The translations under genes were made by a program, and so were the position numbers. A DNA stretch of 64,000 nt from Psychroserpens sp041224425 (lineage in GTDB: Bacteria > Bacteroidota > Bacteroidia > Flavobacteriales > Flavobacteriaceae): assembly GCF_041224425.1 (NCBI RefSeq), contig NZ_JBGFGL010000077.1, positions 310,001-374,000 of the forward strand. The letters run 5' to 3'. The notes beneath the pieces are model-generated. The model saw only the letters and a list, made by a program, of their open reading frames with translations, was not told the DNA's origin and made no database searches. Shown piece after piece: positions 15,859 through 24,085 of the stretch (positions are counted from its first letter, which is position 1; the number at the start of each line of letters is the position of its first letter).

Positions 15859-16200
15859 TTATTGGTAATTCATGATACCTCCTTGAAGATCATAGATCTT
15901 TGTGAACCCATTCATTGCTAGCCGTTTTGAAGTTTGGCGACTTCTATTTCCACTTCTGCAATACAAAAACACAGGTTGATCTTTATCTAATTTTTCAAAT
16001 TCCAAATTAAAACGACCCGAAAAGAAATCGATATTCTTGGCGCCTTTTATATGCCCAGATTTAAATTCCTGAGGTGTTCTTACGTCAATTAACTGCTTTG
16101 GATTTTCTTTAAGTTTCTCTTTAAACTCCTGAGGAGACAGAACAACTATAGCCTCATGTTTTGAGGCCTTACTACCAAAAAGAAGAGAAATAAACGACAT
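15859..16200 (-). CDS. Single-domain rhodanese (sulfurtransferase)
   Basis: 113 residues. The active-site loop CRSGNRS (Cys in VFLYCRSGNRS) and the conserved LIDVRTPQEFKSGHIKGAKNID make this a catalytically competent rhodanese. A short hydrophobic N-terminus (MSFISLLFGSK) may weakly anchor it. It would move sulfane sulfur from glutathione or low-molecular-weight persulfides to acceptors. First gene of a five-gene operon, with a dedicated operator and -7 element immediately upstream. Confidence 0.93.
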   Translation of the reverse strand: MSFISLLFGSKASKHEAIVVLSPQEFKEKLKENPKQLIDVRTPQEFKSGHIKGAKNIDFFSGRFNLEFEKLDKDQPVFLYCRSGNRSRQTSKRLAMNGFTKIYDLQGGIMNYQ

Positions 16201-16225
16201 GATTTTTCTATTTAAATATTTCTGA

Positions 16226-16270
16226 TAAAAGTACAGGTTTTAGCCTCATTTGTCAGTAACTTATGTTACA
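16226..16270 (-). promoter_or_regulatory. Crp/Fnr-type operator and -7 element of the rhodanese operon
   Basis: AGTAACTTATGTTACA at 16255-16270 (one mismatch to TGTAAC-N4-GTTACA). A 21-bp spacer then leads on the minus strand to TACTTTTA at 16226-16233, with the rhodanese ATG 25 nt downstream. Confidence 0.7.
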
Positions 16271-16271
16271 C

Positions 16272-16308
16272 AAAAAGCGCATCCTACTAAATTTCGGACA
16301 CGCTTTTT
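16272..16308 (-). terminator. Terminator of the persulfide dioxygenase gene
   Basis: Arms AAAAAGCG and CGCTTTTT extended by partly wobble-paired inner bases (GTGTCC/GGATGC), 22 bp beyond the stop codon of the gene at 16331. It directly abuts the operator of the next operon. Confidence 0.75.
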
Positions 16309-16330
16309 ACCAACCAAAAAATCATGTTTT

Positions 16331-17746
16331 TTATTTCAATGTCGAAGGACACACATAGTCTGTCCGAGGCACATTGGTATTTGCGATGGCAGAAAATCCG
16401 CCAGCAACATCAATCAAGTTATGAATCCCTCTACTTTTTAAGATTGAAGCTGCAATCACTGAACGATAACCCCCAGCGCAATGCACATAGAAGGTTTTGT
16501 TATCAGGAAATTCACTTAAATGATCATTAAGATAATCTAAAGGTGTGTTATGAGCACCTTCAATATGTTCGGCTTGGTATTCACTGGCACGTCTTACATC
16601 GAATACTTCTGAAGTATTTTCTGGATAGCGATTAGCGAACTCTTCAGCGGAAATAGACGTTAATGTATCATATTCCATTCCTGAAGATTTCCAAGTGTTA
16701 AATCCGCCATCTAAGTAACCAATCACATTATCAAATCCTACTCGTGATAATCTCGTAATAACTTCTTCCAGTCGATCCTCAGGACACACCAAAAGAATTG
16801 GTTGATTAACATCTACTATCAATGCTCCAACCCAAGGCGCGAAAGAACCATCAATTCCAATAAAAATAGAACGAGGGATGTGACCTTTTACAAATTCAGA
16901 TTGATGACGTACATCTAAAATCAAGGCTTCCGTTTCATTGGCAGCAGCTTCAAAAGCTTTAGCCGACAAAGGTTTTAACGATTTTGTCATGACCTTATCA
17001 AAACTCTCGTAGCCTTTAATATTCATCATGACATTTTGAGGAAAATATCCTGGTGGTTCAGTTAAACCTTCTAAAAGTTCCTCAATAAATTCTTCTCTGG
17101 TCATATCTGCTCTTAAAGCATAATTGACTTCCTTTTGATGTCCTAAAGTATCTGTAGTTTCCTTACTCATATTCTTACCACAGGCCGATCCTGCACCATG
17201 ATTAGGATAAATAATTAAGTCATCGCTTAGAGGCATGATTTTATTTCGAAGCGAATCATATAGTAAAGACGCCAATTTATCCTGTGTCAATTCAGCAACC
17301 ACTTTTTGCGCTAAATCAGGACGACCAACATCACCAATAAACAAAGTATCACCAGTAGCAATCCCATGCTCTTTTCCATTTTCATCAATCAATAAGTATG
17401 TGGTACTTTCCATGGTATGACCTGGCGTATGAATCACTTTTACTTTATAATCACCAACCTCGAATACCTGTCCGTCTTCAGCAACAATGGCATCAAAACC
17501 AGGTTTTGCGGTTGGACCGTAAACTATATCTGCTCCAGTTTTCTTTTTCAAATCTAAATGCCCAGAAACGAAATCGGCATGAAAATGTGTTTCGAATACA
17601 TATTTGATTTTGGCATTATCATCTTCTGCTCTTTTGATGTAAGGCTCTACCTCACGAAGTGGGTCAATAATTGCTGCTTCTCCATTACTTTCAATATAAT
17701 AAGCTGCGTGAGCCAAGCATCCAGTATAAATTTGTTCTACTTTCAT
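16331..17746 (-). CDS. Persulfide dioxygenase-rhodanese fusion (MBL fold plus two rhodanese domains)
   Basis: 471 residues. The metallo-beta-lactamase domain (about 1-245) carries THFHADFVSGH (His54, His56, Asp58, His63), the ETHE1/CstB-type motif in which the second-site His is Phe, plus HTPGHTMEST and YPNHGAGSACGK. Rhodanese domain 1 (about 265-365) has a shortened Cys loop (LLVCPEDRLEE) and may be inactive. Domain 2 (about 370-471) has a full loop, HCAGGYRS. It is predicted to oxidise persulfide to sulfite or thiosulfate in the cytoplasm, downstream of SQR. Single-gene unit with its own operator-promoter and terminator. Confidence 0.93.
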   Translation of the reverse strand: MKVEQIYTGCLAHAAYYIESNGEAAIIDPLREVEPYIKRAEDDNAKIKYVFETHFHADFVSGHLDLKKKTGADIVYGPTAKPGFDAIVAEDGQVFEVGDYKVKVIHTPGHTMESTTYLLIDENGKEHGIATGDTLFIGDVGRPDLAQKVVAELTQDKLASLLYDSLRNKIMPLSDDLIIYPNHGAGSACGKNMSKETTDTLGHQKEVNYALRADMTREEFIEELLEGLTEPPGYFPQNVMMNIKGYESFDKVMTKSLKPLSAKAFEAAANETEALILDVRHQSEFVKGHIPRSIFIGIDGSFAPWVGALIVDVNQPILLVCPEDRLEEVITRLSRVGFDNVIGYLDGGFNTWKSSGMEYDTLTSISAEEFANRYPENTSEVFDVRRASEYQAEHIEGAHNTPLDYLNDHLSEFPDNKTFYVHCAGGYRSVIAASILKSRGIHNLIDVAGGFSAIANTNVPRTDYVCPSTLK

Positions 17747-17774
17747 AAGTATTTCATTAATTAAATAAACAGGT

Positions 17775-17819
17775 TAAAAATACAGTGAATAATCTGCAAA
17801 AGATGTAACCAAAGTTACA
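17775..17819 (-). promoter_or_regulatory. Crp/Fnr-type operator and -7 element of the persulfide dioxygenase gene
   Basis: Consensus half-sites in TGTAACCAAAGTTACA at 17804-17819. On the minus strand a 21-bp spacer separates it from TATTTTTA at 17775-17782; the ATG follows 28 nt later. The -7 octamer is identical to that of the SQR gene. Confidence 0.75.
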
Positions 17820-17827
17820 TAGGGAAG

Positions 17828-18628
17828 TTATTTGGTCAATTCTTTATAGATTATGTAGACTCCCATAATCAAGACAAACCAACCAAATCCTTTTTTGAGC
17901 TTTTTACCTTCAATGAATTTTGAGAAGTAGATTCCTAAAAAGATTCCAACAACTGAAATTGCTGTAAAAGTCATAAGGAATGTCCAATCGATGTCTAGAT
18001 TTTCCACATCACCAATGAAACCAATGAGTGATTTGATTGCTATGATTAAAAGCGAAGTTGCCACGGCTTTTTTCATAGGAAGCTTAGCCAATAATACCAA
18101 AGCTGGTATAATTAAAAAACCACCTCCTGCACCAACTATACCAGTTAGGACACCAACAACGAGACCTTCAACAACAATTAATGGGTAATTATAAGTTACT
18201 ATTATATTTTCATCAGCTTCATCTCTTTTATTTCTAATCATGGACACAGAAGCCAAAAGCATCACCAAAGCAAAGAATAGCATAATGGCAATGTTTTTTG
18301 TTAGCATAAAGTTTCCAATAGTAAATAATTCCTCAGGAATAGCTGGAACCAAAAACTTACGAGTAGTATAAACAGCAATAAAAGCAGGAATAGCAAAAAC
18401 AATGGCAGTTCTAAAATCTACCAAACCCTTTTGCATATTTCGAAAAGCGCCAACCAAGGCAGAAACACCGACTACAAATAAAGAATATGCTGTAGCCGTA
18501 ACTGGGTTTATATACATCAGATACACAAGAATAGGAACAGTTAAAATAGAACCTCCTCCTCCAATTAGCCCTAAAACGATACCAATAAGAAGTGCTCCAA
18601 AATAACCTAAAGCCTGTTGAATATCCAT
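17828..18628 (-). CDS. TauE/SafE-type anion permease (probable sulfite/thiosulfate exporter)
   Basis: 266 residues with about eight membrane helices and the repeated TauE motifs GIVLGLIGGGGSILTVPILVY (N-terminal half) and GVLTGIVGAGGGFLIIPALVLL (C-terminal half). Members of this family export sulfite, sulfoacetate or other sulfur anions, or move sulfur compounds in the reverse direction. Position beside the persulfide dioxygenase and a shared operator class suggest it removes sulfite or thiosulfate formed by sulfide oxidation. The stop is 8 bp from the dioxygenase operator. Confidence 0.9.
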   Translation of the reverse strand: MDIQQALGYFGALLIGIVLGLIGGGGSILTVPILVYLMYINPVTATAYSLFVVGVSALVGAFRNMQKGLVDFRTAIVFAIPAFIAVYTTRKFLVPAIPEELFTIGNFMLTKNIAIMLFFALVMLLASVSMIRNKRDEADENIIVTYNYPLIVVEGLVVGVLTGIVGAGGGFLIIPALVLLAKLPMKKAVATSLLIIAIKSLIGFIGDVENLDIDWTFLMTFTAISVVGIFLGIYFSKFIEGKKLKKGFGWFVLIMGVYIIYKELTK

Positions 18629-18644
18629 GTGTTTTTTGTTTCAC

Positions 18645-18689
18645 CAAAACTAAAGCGAATTCAAGTGACGTTTGGTAACAATTGTTACG
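18645..18689 (-). promoter_or_regulatory. Crp/Fnr-type operator and -7 element of the TauE gene
   Basis: GGTAACAATTGTTACG at 18674-18689, a perfect palindrome in its inner 14 bases. A 21-bp spacer leads on the minus strand to a consensus TAGTTTTG (TAnnTTTG) at 18645-18652; the start codon is 16 nt further. It ends 1 bp before the stop codon of the Crp/Fnr gene. Confidence 0.75.
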
Positions 18690-18690
18690 C

Positions 18691-19323
18691 TTAAAGATCA
18701 ATTACCTTGATGTTATTTCGATGCAGTTCGATTTTACCACTTAAAGAGAGCTTTTTGAGCAATCTCGAAATGACCACTCTTGAGGTGTGTAAGTCTTGAG
18801 CTATTTCATTGTGAGTCACATGAATAACATCATCATGATTAACCATGGCTTTATCTTTAAGGTATTTAAATAAACGCTCATCCATTTTTAAGAAGGCAAT
18901 GGTGTCGACCGCTTGTAGCAATTCGGTCATGCGATCATGATAACTTTGCAAAATAAATTGACGCCAAGATTTGTATTTTCCTAACCACACTTCCATTTTT
19001 TGAACTGGAACCATTAGTAATTTTGTGTCTGTTTCTGCTATAGCTCTGATCTCACTCTTGGAGTCGCCAACACAACATGATAAGGTCATTGCACATGTAT
19101 CTCCTCTTTCAATAAAATACAATAGCAATTCGTCGCCATCGTCATCTTCACGCAAAATCTTTATGGCACCACTAATCAATAATGGTATGGATTTGATGTA
19201 ATCACCTATTTCAATTAGCTGTGCTCCTTCTGGCACATCTTTATAAACCGCTACACTATTGATTTCCTGAAGCAATTCATCTTCAAACAAATAGCCATAG
19301 TATGTTCTTAACTCTTCTAGCAT
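18691..19323 (-). CDS. Crp/Fnr family transcriptional regulator, candidate activator of the sulfur genes
   Basis: 210 residues from MLEELRTYYGYLF; an ATG 33 bp further upstream would add MSIFKGVKFIL and is less likely. The N-terminal cyclic-nucleotide-like beta roll (about 20-125) carries Cys77, Cys83 and Cys84 in GDTCAMTLSCCVG where cNMP-binding members have their phosphate cassette, so cAMP binding is unlikely and a thiol-based signal is possible. The long dimer helix (about 117-150) is followed by a winged helix-turn-helix (VTHNEIAQDLHTSRVVISRLLKKL, about 169-192). Five palindromic sites of Crp/Fnr spacing lie in nearby promoters, one abutting this gene's stop codon. Confidence 0.9.
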   Translation of the reverse strand: MLEELRTYYGYLFEDELLQEINSVAVYKDVPEGAQLIEIGDYIKSIPLLISGAIKILREDDDGDELLLYFIERGDTCAMTLSCCVGDSKSEIRAIAETDTKLLMVPVQKMEVWLGKYKSWRQFILQSYHDRMTELLQAVDTIAFLKMDERLFKYLKDKAMVNHDDVIHVTHNEIAQDLHTSRVVISRLLKKLSLSGKIELHRNNIKVIDL

Positions 19324-19386
19324 TAGTATGAATTTTACGCCCTTAAATATAGACATTGTTTACGACATAATAAGTTCTTCATCTTC

Positions 19387-20034
19387 TTAAATGAATTTGT
19401 AGAATGCTGTTTCTGTAAATGCATAATAGCTAACATCGTTCTCTCCTTTAGACGTATTTAAACCGGTAAACATGCTGAAAGCAGGAAGAATAAGATTGTG
19501 GTTTGACACTTGAAAACAAGGCAGTTTTACTCGAGGCAAATTTTTATTTTTCACCACATAACCAGGATGTATATGTCCGCTTATTGAAAAACCGTCTTTT
19601 TCTTCTGGCTCATGAATAAATTTAAATGGATGAATGTTCAAATGGTCTTTTATAACCTTAATATCCAGTTGTTGAAACAACTCGTTTCGAAATTTATCGT
19701 GATTCCCTTTTACCAAAACAATAGTAATATTCTCATGAGATTTTCGCCAATCTTGAAACTTCTCAACATCTGAATTACGCTCCGCATGAAATAAATCGCC
19801 AACAACAATTAGCTGTTTTACTTTATAGAGCTTCAATAAAAATGACAAACGCTTTAAGTCGTTATCTTGAACATCTGCTGAAACTGGAATGCCATGCTTT
19901 CTGAAATGCGCTGTTTTTCCAATATGCATGTCTGAAACAATAAGCGCTTGTTCACGTTGCCAAAACAAAGCTCTTAAATTATTTAAAATCAGTTCTTCAC
20001 CTTTTAATTTTAAAGACTGTTCGGCGTAAATCAT
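19387..20034 (-). CDS. pdeM: Ligase-associated DNA damage response endonuclease PdeM
   Basis: 215 residues of the calcineurin-like phosphoesterase fold: IVSDMHIGKTAHFRKHG (DxH), VVGDLFHAE (GD), VKGNHDKF (GNHD) and SGHIHPGYV (GHxH) supply the metal ligands. It is the last gene of a four-gene DNA repair operon and overlaps the helicase gene by 4 bp (ATGA). It is expected to process damaged DNA ends with Mn2+; the exact substrate is not evident from sequence. Confidence 0.92.
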   Translation of the reverse strand: MIYAEQSLKLKGEELILNNLRALFWQREQALIVSDMHIGKTAHFRKHGIPVSADVQDNDLKRLSFLLKLYKVKQLIVVGDLFHAERNSDVEKFQDWRKSHENITIVLVKGNHDKFRNELFQQLDIKVIKDHLNIHPFKFIHEPEEKDGFSISGHIHPGYVVKNKNLPRVKLPCFQVSNHNLILPAFSMFTGLNTSKGENDVSYYAFTETAFYKFI

Positions 20035-22493
20035 CGATGTTTACTTTTTAAAATTTCATTTTGCATGCGTTGGATTCGTTTATCCAACTTCTCTGATGAA
20101 ACCGATTGCCTTAAACGATCTACTTTTATTGGAAAACTTAAAGGTGTAAATGTATTTGATTTCTTCAAAACCAAGTTGCTATTGTGTATTCTATCAAAGG
20201 TTGCCCTAAGCCTTGCCTCTTCAATTTGTTGATCAAAAACTTCGGTATAAGCTTGTCTGAGTAATAAATTATTTGGCTCATTATCTTCCAAAACCCGAAA
20301 TATCAAACCTGAAGAGGATTGCAAACTTTTGTTGTTTTTAAATGTTCCTGGAGACGATTGCACAACCAATCCTGAAATTACGGCAATATCCCTAAACTTT
20401 CGGGATGCCATTTCAGAAGCATTGATACTGGCAATGACATCGTCCATTAAATTATTTTTACTCAAAATCGTTTTAATATTGTCTTCTGAAATTGGGATTT
20501 CTTGATCACTCATCAATTCAAATCCGTAATCATTCATGGCAATGGTAAAGGTCAAAGGTTTTATTTTACTGATTCTGTAAGCAATCAATGCTGAAACAAC
20601 CTCATGTACCAATCGACCTTCAAAAGGATACATGAACAGATGAAAACCTTCCTTTGTACTAATTAACTCCACCAAAAACTCGTCCTCATCAGGAATATGC
20701 GAAAACTCATTTTGCCTTGAAATCAATGGATGCAAAAATTTTAATTCACGCTCTCTGATTCCTGGATGCAAGGCATCTGATAATTTCTTCCTTAAAAAAT
20801 GGCTCATATAAGACGTTAATGGCAATCGTCCTCCCAACCAACTTGGTGTAATCGCTTTTTTTGACGGACTTCTTTTTACAAAAGCCGTCATTTCTTTTAT
20901 TTTAACCAATTCTAAAACACGTCCAGCCAGGACAAAACTTTCACCAGGTTTCAATTTTGTAATGAAATACTCTTCTATCATACCAATATAACCACCAGAC
21001 ATGAACTTAACACGCAACATGGCATCACTCACTATAGTTCCAATATTCATGCGATGCAACATGCTTATGCGACGACTTTTTACTTTGTATAATCCGTTAT
21101 CATCCTTAGCCACTTTATGAAATTCCTCATACGATTTCAGGGTATTTCCTCCTTGAGTGATAAACTGAATCGCCCAAGCAAATTCCTCTTCAGTGAGCAT
21201 TTGAAATGCATGAGTGGACTTTAATAATTGAAATGCCTCTTCAGCAAAAAAAACCTCTCCTACTGCCAAAGTGACCAAAAACTGAACCATGACGTCAAAC
21301 GTTAAAACCATTGGTTCCCTTGCTTCAACACGATGCAGTTTTACAGCTTCTTTTAAGGCGGAAGCTTCTACCAATTCCAAAGAATGCGTCGGCACCATAT
21401 AAATTTTGGAAATTTCGTAAGGTGAATGTCCACTACGACCAGCACGTTGAATGAATCTTGCAATTCCTTTTGCCGATCCAATTTGGATAACACAATCTAC
21501 AGGTTTGAAATCGACCCCTAAATCTAATGAAGAGGTACAGACCACAGCTTTCAGGATGCCTTCAGAAATACTGTCTTCAATCCAATTACGAAGGGTTTTA
21601 TCTATTGACCCATGATGAATAGCAATCTGACCAGCGAGATTTGGATCTTCTTCCAACAGGGTTTGATACCATATTTCCGATTGGCCACGTGTATTCGTGA
21701 AGATTAGCGTGGTTTTGTTTTCATAAATTATCGGAATAATTTTAGACGCCATACTTTTTCCCAAATGACCAGCCCAAGGCAAAACCTCCACTTCATCTGG
21801 TAAGATTGGGTGGACTTTAATTTTCTTTTTTTCCTTGGCTTTTATAGTTATTGTTTTAAGTTTAGGATATGGAATCAGTACATGTAAAGCCTCTTCAAGA
21901 TTTCCAATGGTTGCTGTGACACCCCAAATTTTTAAGGTTTCAGAAAGCATAAACAATCGCGATAGCGCCAGTTCCACTAAAACACCTCGCTTATTTCCCA
22001 ACAATTCATGCCATTCATCCACAGCTACACAATTAAGTGTTTTAAACCATCTCGAATTCTTTTTCTGTGAAAACAACAAATGAAGCGTTTCAGGCGTCGT
22101 GATTAAGATATCTGGCATCATGCGTTCCTGTTGTCGCCGTATATTTTGAGGCGTATCTCCATTTCGGACTGCCACTTCCCAATCCAATCCGATATCTTCA
22201 ACGGCTGCAGACATAGCTTTTGCCAAGTCTTTTGCTAAAGATCGCAACGGACTCACCCAGAGCAGTTTCAATCCTTTTTTATAGTCTTCGGGATGATTTA
22301 AATAATCAATAACCACAGCCAAAAACACCGAAAATGTTTTTCCAAAACCTGTTGGTGCTACAACCATACCACTGTAACCCTTAGCATATTTTGCCCAAGT
22401 CTGTTCTTGAAACTTAAATGGTTCATTGTTTTGTGAAGCCATCCAGTTCTTGATAATACTATAACCTTCGGAATTTAAAAACGTCTTGCTCAA
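20031..22493 (-). CDS. Ligase-associated DNA damage response DEXH-box helicase (Lhr-like)
   Basis: 820 residues. Walker A is in VVAPTGFGKTFSV (about 43-55), the DEVH-type box is VDEWHEL, and helicase motifs IFTNTRGQSE, CTSSLDLGVDF and IQRAGRSGH are present. The C-terminal part is the Lhr-like winged helix and DUF4145-type core seen in this shorter bacterial group. It is encoded between the ligase and PdeM genes with 4-bp overlaps on both sides, the usual arrangement of this repair cluster. Predicted 3'-5' ATP-dependent DNA or RNA:DNA unwinding. Confidence 0.93.
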   Translation of the reverse strand: MSKTFLNSEGYSIIKNWMASQNNEPFKFQEQTWAKYAKGYSGMVVAPTGFGKTFSVFLAVVIDYLNHPEDYKKGLKLLWVSPLRSLAKDLAKAMSAAVEDIGLDWEVAVRNGDTPQNIRRQQERMMPDILITTPETLHLLFSQKKNSRWFKTLNCVAVDEWHELLGNKRGVLVELALSRLFMLSETLKIWGVTATIGNLEEALHVLIPYPKLKTITIKAKEKKKIKVHPILPDEVEVLPWAGHLGKSMASKIIPIIYENKTTLIFTNTRGQSEIWYQTLLEEDPNLAGQIAIHHGSIDKTLRNWIEDSISEGILKAVVCTSSLDLGVDFKPVDCVIQIGSAKGIARFIQRAGRSGHSPYEISKIYMVPTHSLELVEASALKEAVKLHRVEAREPMVLTFDVMVQFLVTLAVGEVFFAEEAFQLLKSTHAFQMLTEEEFAWAIQFITQGGNTLKSYEEFHKVAKDDNGLYKVKSRRISMLHRMNIGTIVSDAMLRVKFMSGGYIGMIEEYFITKLKPGESFVLAGRVLELVKIKEMTAFVKRSPSKKAITPSWLGGRLPLTSYMSHFLRKKLSDALHPGIRERELKFLHPLISRQNEFSHIPDEDEFLVELISTKEGFHLFMYPFEGRLVHEVVSALIAYRISKIKPLTFTIAMNDYGFELMSDQEIPISEDNIKTILSKNNLMDDVIASINASEMASRKFRDIAVISGLVVQSSPGTFKNNKSLQSSSGLIFRVLEDNEPNNLLLRQAYTEVFDQQIEEARLRATFDRIHNSNLVLKKSNTFTPLSFPIKVDRLRQSVSSEKLDKRIQRMQNEILKSKHR

Positions 22494-24085
22494 TTTGGGG
22501 AATGGATCAATTGTTTTACACTTTCTATGGTATCAATCTCATCAACAGGCTTGTCTTTTCGCCATCTTGAAATTCTAGGAAATCGTAACGCTACACCAGA
22601 TTTATGACGATTGCTTAAGGCAATGCCTTCAAAAGCAATTTCAAAAACCAATTCAGGTTTAACCGTTCGCACTGGACCGAATTTTTCAATGGCATTTTGC
22701 TTTACAAAGCGGCTTACTTCTATAATTTCTTCTTTTGTCAGTCCCGAATAGGCTTTCGCGACTGTTACCAATCCGTCATCTTTTTTAACCGCAAAAGTGT
22801 AATCGGTATAATGCGCACTGCGTCGACCGCTTCCTTTTTGAGCATAAATCATAACGGCATCAATGGTTAACGGATCGACTTTCCATTTCCACCAATCGCC
22901 TTTTTTACGACCTGTATGATAAGATGAATTTAATTGTTTTAGCATGAGTCCTTCACTGTCCTTTGATCGTGCTTCTTTACGAATAGGAATCAAGTCCTCC
23001 CAAGATTTAGCATCTATTTTTTGTGAAAGAAACAAGGTATGATTTGATGGAGATACTTGAGAAAATAAGGTTTCTAAACGTTGACGCCTAATTGATAGTG
23101 GTTTTTCCCTCACATCTTCACCTTCCCATTCCATAAGATCATACATATAAAACCCAATGGGAATATCCTGAAGTAGTTTCTTTGAAATATTCTTTCTATT
23201 TAATCGCTTTTGTAAATCGTTGAAAAGTAAAATAGCATTATCCTTCATAGCCAAGATTTCGCCATCAATAACAAAATCAGCCTTCAACGTTGAAATAGCG
23301 TCGACTAACTCAGGAAACTGTTTGGTTACTAATTCCTCGCCTCTCGACCAAATGTAAATTTCATTGTTCCGCTTCACTATTTGTCCACGTATCCCATCCC
23401 ATTTGTATTCGGCTTGCCAATCGGAAATGGATCCTAATTCCTCCAATTCCTTTTCTAAAGGATACGCCAAACAAAATGGATACGGTTTGGAATTGTCATA
23501 GTTGACATGTTTGCCTTGAATTAAATCCTCAAAACTTATATCGTCAATTTGCCATTGTCCGATAATACTATGCATAAGCTGATTGGGATCAATACCTGAA
23601 AACTTAGACAAAGCATTCACTAAGGTTTTTTTAGATACTCCGACTCGGAAACTACCACCAATGAGCTTATTTAAAATCAGTCGATCCTGAGCTTCCAGTC
23701 CAGACCAAGCATCTCGCACAAAGGTTTCTTTTTCTTCATCAGATTTTGAACGTAAATCGATGATATCTTGCATCCATTCACTAAAAGATTTCTTTATGAG
23801 ATGCGTTGGGTTTGGCAGCAATAATGCCATCGTTTCTCCTAAGTCTCCAACAGCACTGTAACTTTCCAAAAACAACCACTCAGGAATACCTGACATGTCC
23901 ATACACCATTGCTTCATTAATGAAGTTTTTACTGGACGCTTTGGACGTTTTCCGGTAAAAATAGCAATGAGCCAAAGCTTATCTTTATCTGAAGCGACTG
24001 TGAAGAAATCAACCAAAGCATCGATTTTATCGTTAGTCTTATTCGTGGTTTCCAATTGTCCAATAAGTTCTGAAAAGTGTTTCAT
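22490..24085 (-). CDS. ATP-dependent DNA ligase (bacterial LigB/LigC-type)
   Basis: 531 residues: an N-terminal all-helical DNA-binding domain (about 1-200), the adenylation domain with nucleophile Lys228 in AEYKWDGIRGQ (KxDG), motif III FVIDGEIL, motif IV SEGLMLK and motif V DWWKWK, and an OB-fold C-terminus with RRSAHYTDYTFAV and PVRTVKPELVFEIAFEGI. It seals nicks using ATP and is distinct from the essential NAD+ ligase. Start codon overlaps the exonuclease stop by 4 bp. Confidence 0.95.
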   Translation of the reverse strand: MKHFSELIGQLETTNKTNDKIDALVDFFTVASDKDKLWLIAIFTGKRPKRPVKTSLMKQWCMDMSGIPEWLFLESYSAVGDLGETMALLLPNPTHLIKKSFSEWMQDIIDLRSKSDEEKETFVRDAWSGLEAQDRLILNKLIGGSFRVGVSKKTLVNALSKFSGIDPNQLMHSIIGQWQIDDISFEDLIQGKHVNYDNSKPYPFCLAYPLEKELEELGSISDWQAEYKWDGIRGQIVKRNNEIYIWSRGEELVTKQFPELVDAISTLKADFVIDGEILAMKDNAILLFNDLQKRLNRKNISKKLLQDIPIGFYMYDLMEWEGEDVREKPLSIRRQRLETLFSQVSPSNHTLFLSQKIDAKSWEDLIPIRKEARSKDSEGLMLKQLNSSYHTGRKKGDWWKWKVDPLTIDAVMIYAQKGSGRRSAHYTDYTFAVKKDDGLVTVAKAYSGLTKEEIIEVSRFVKQNAIEKFGPVRTVKPELVFEIAFEGIALSNRHKSGVALRFPRISRWRKDKPVDEIDTIESVKQLIHSPN

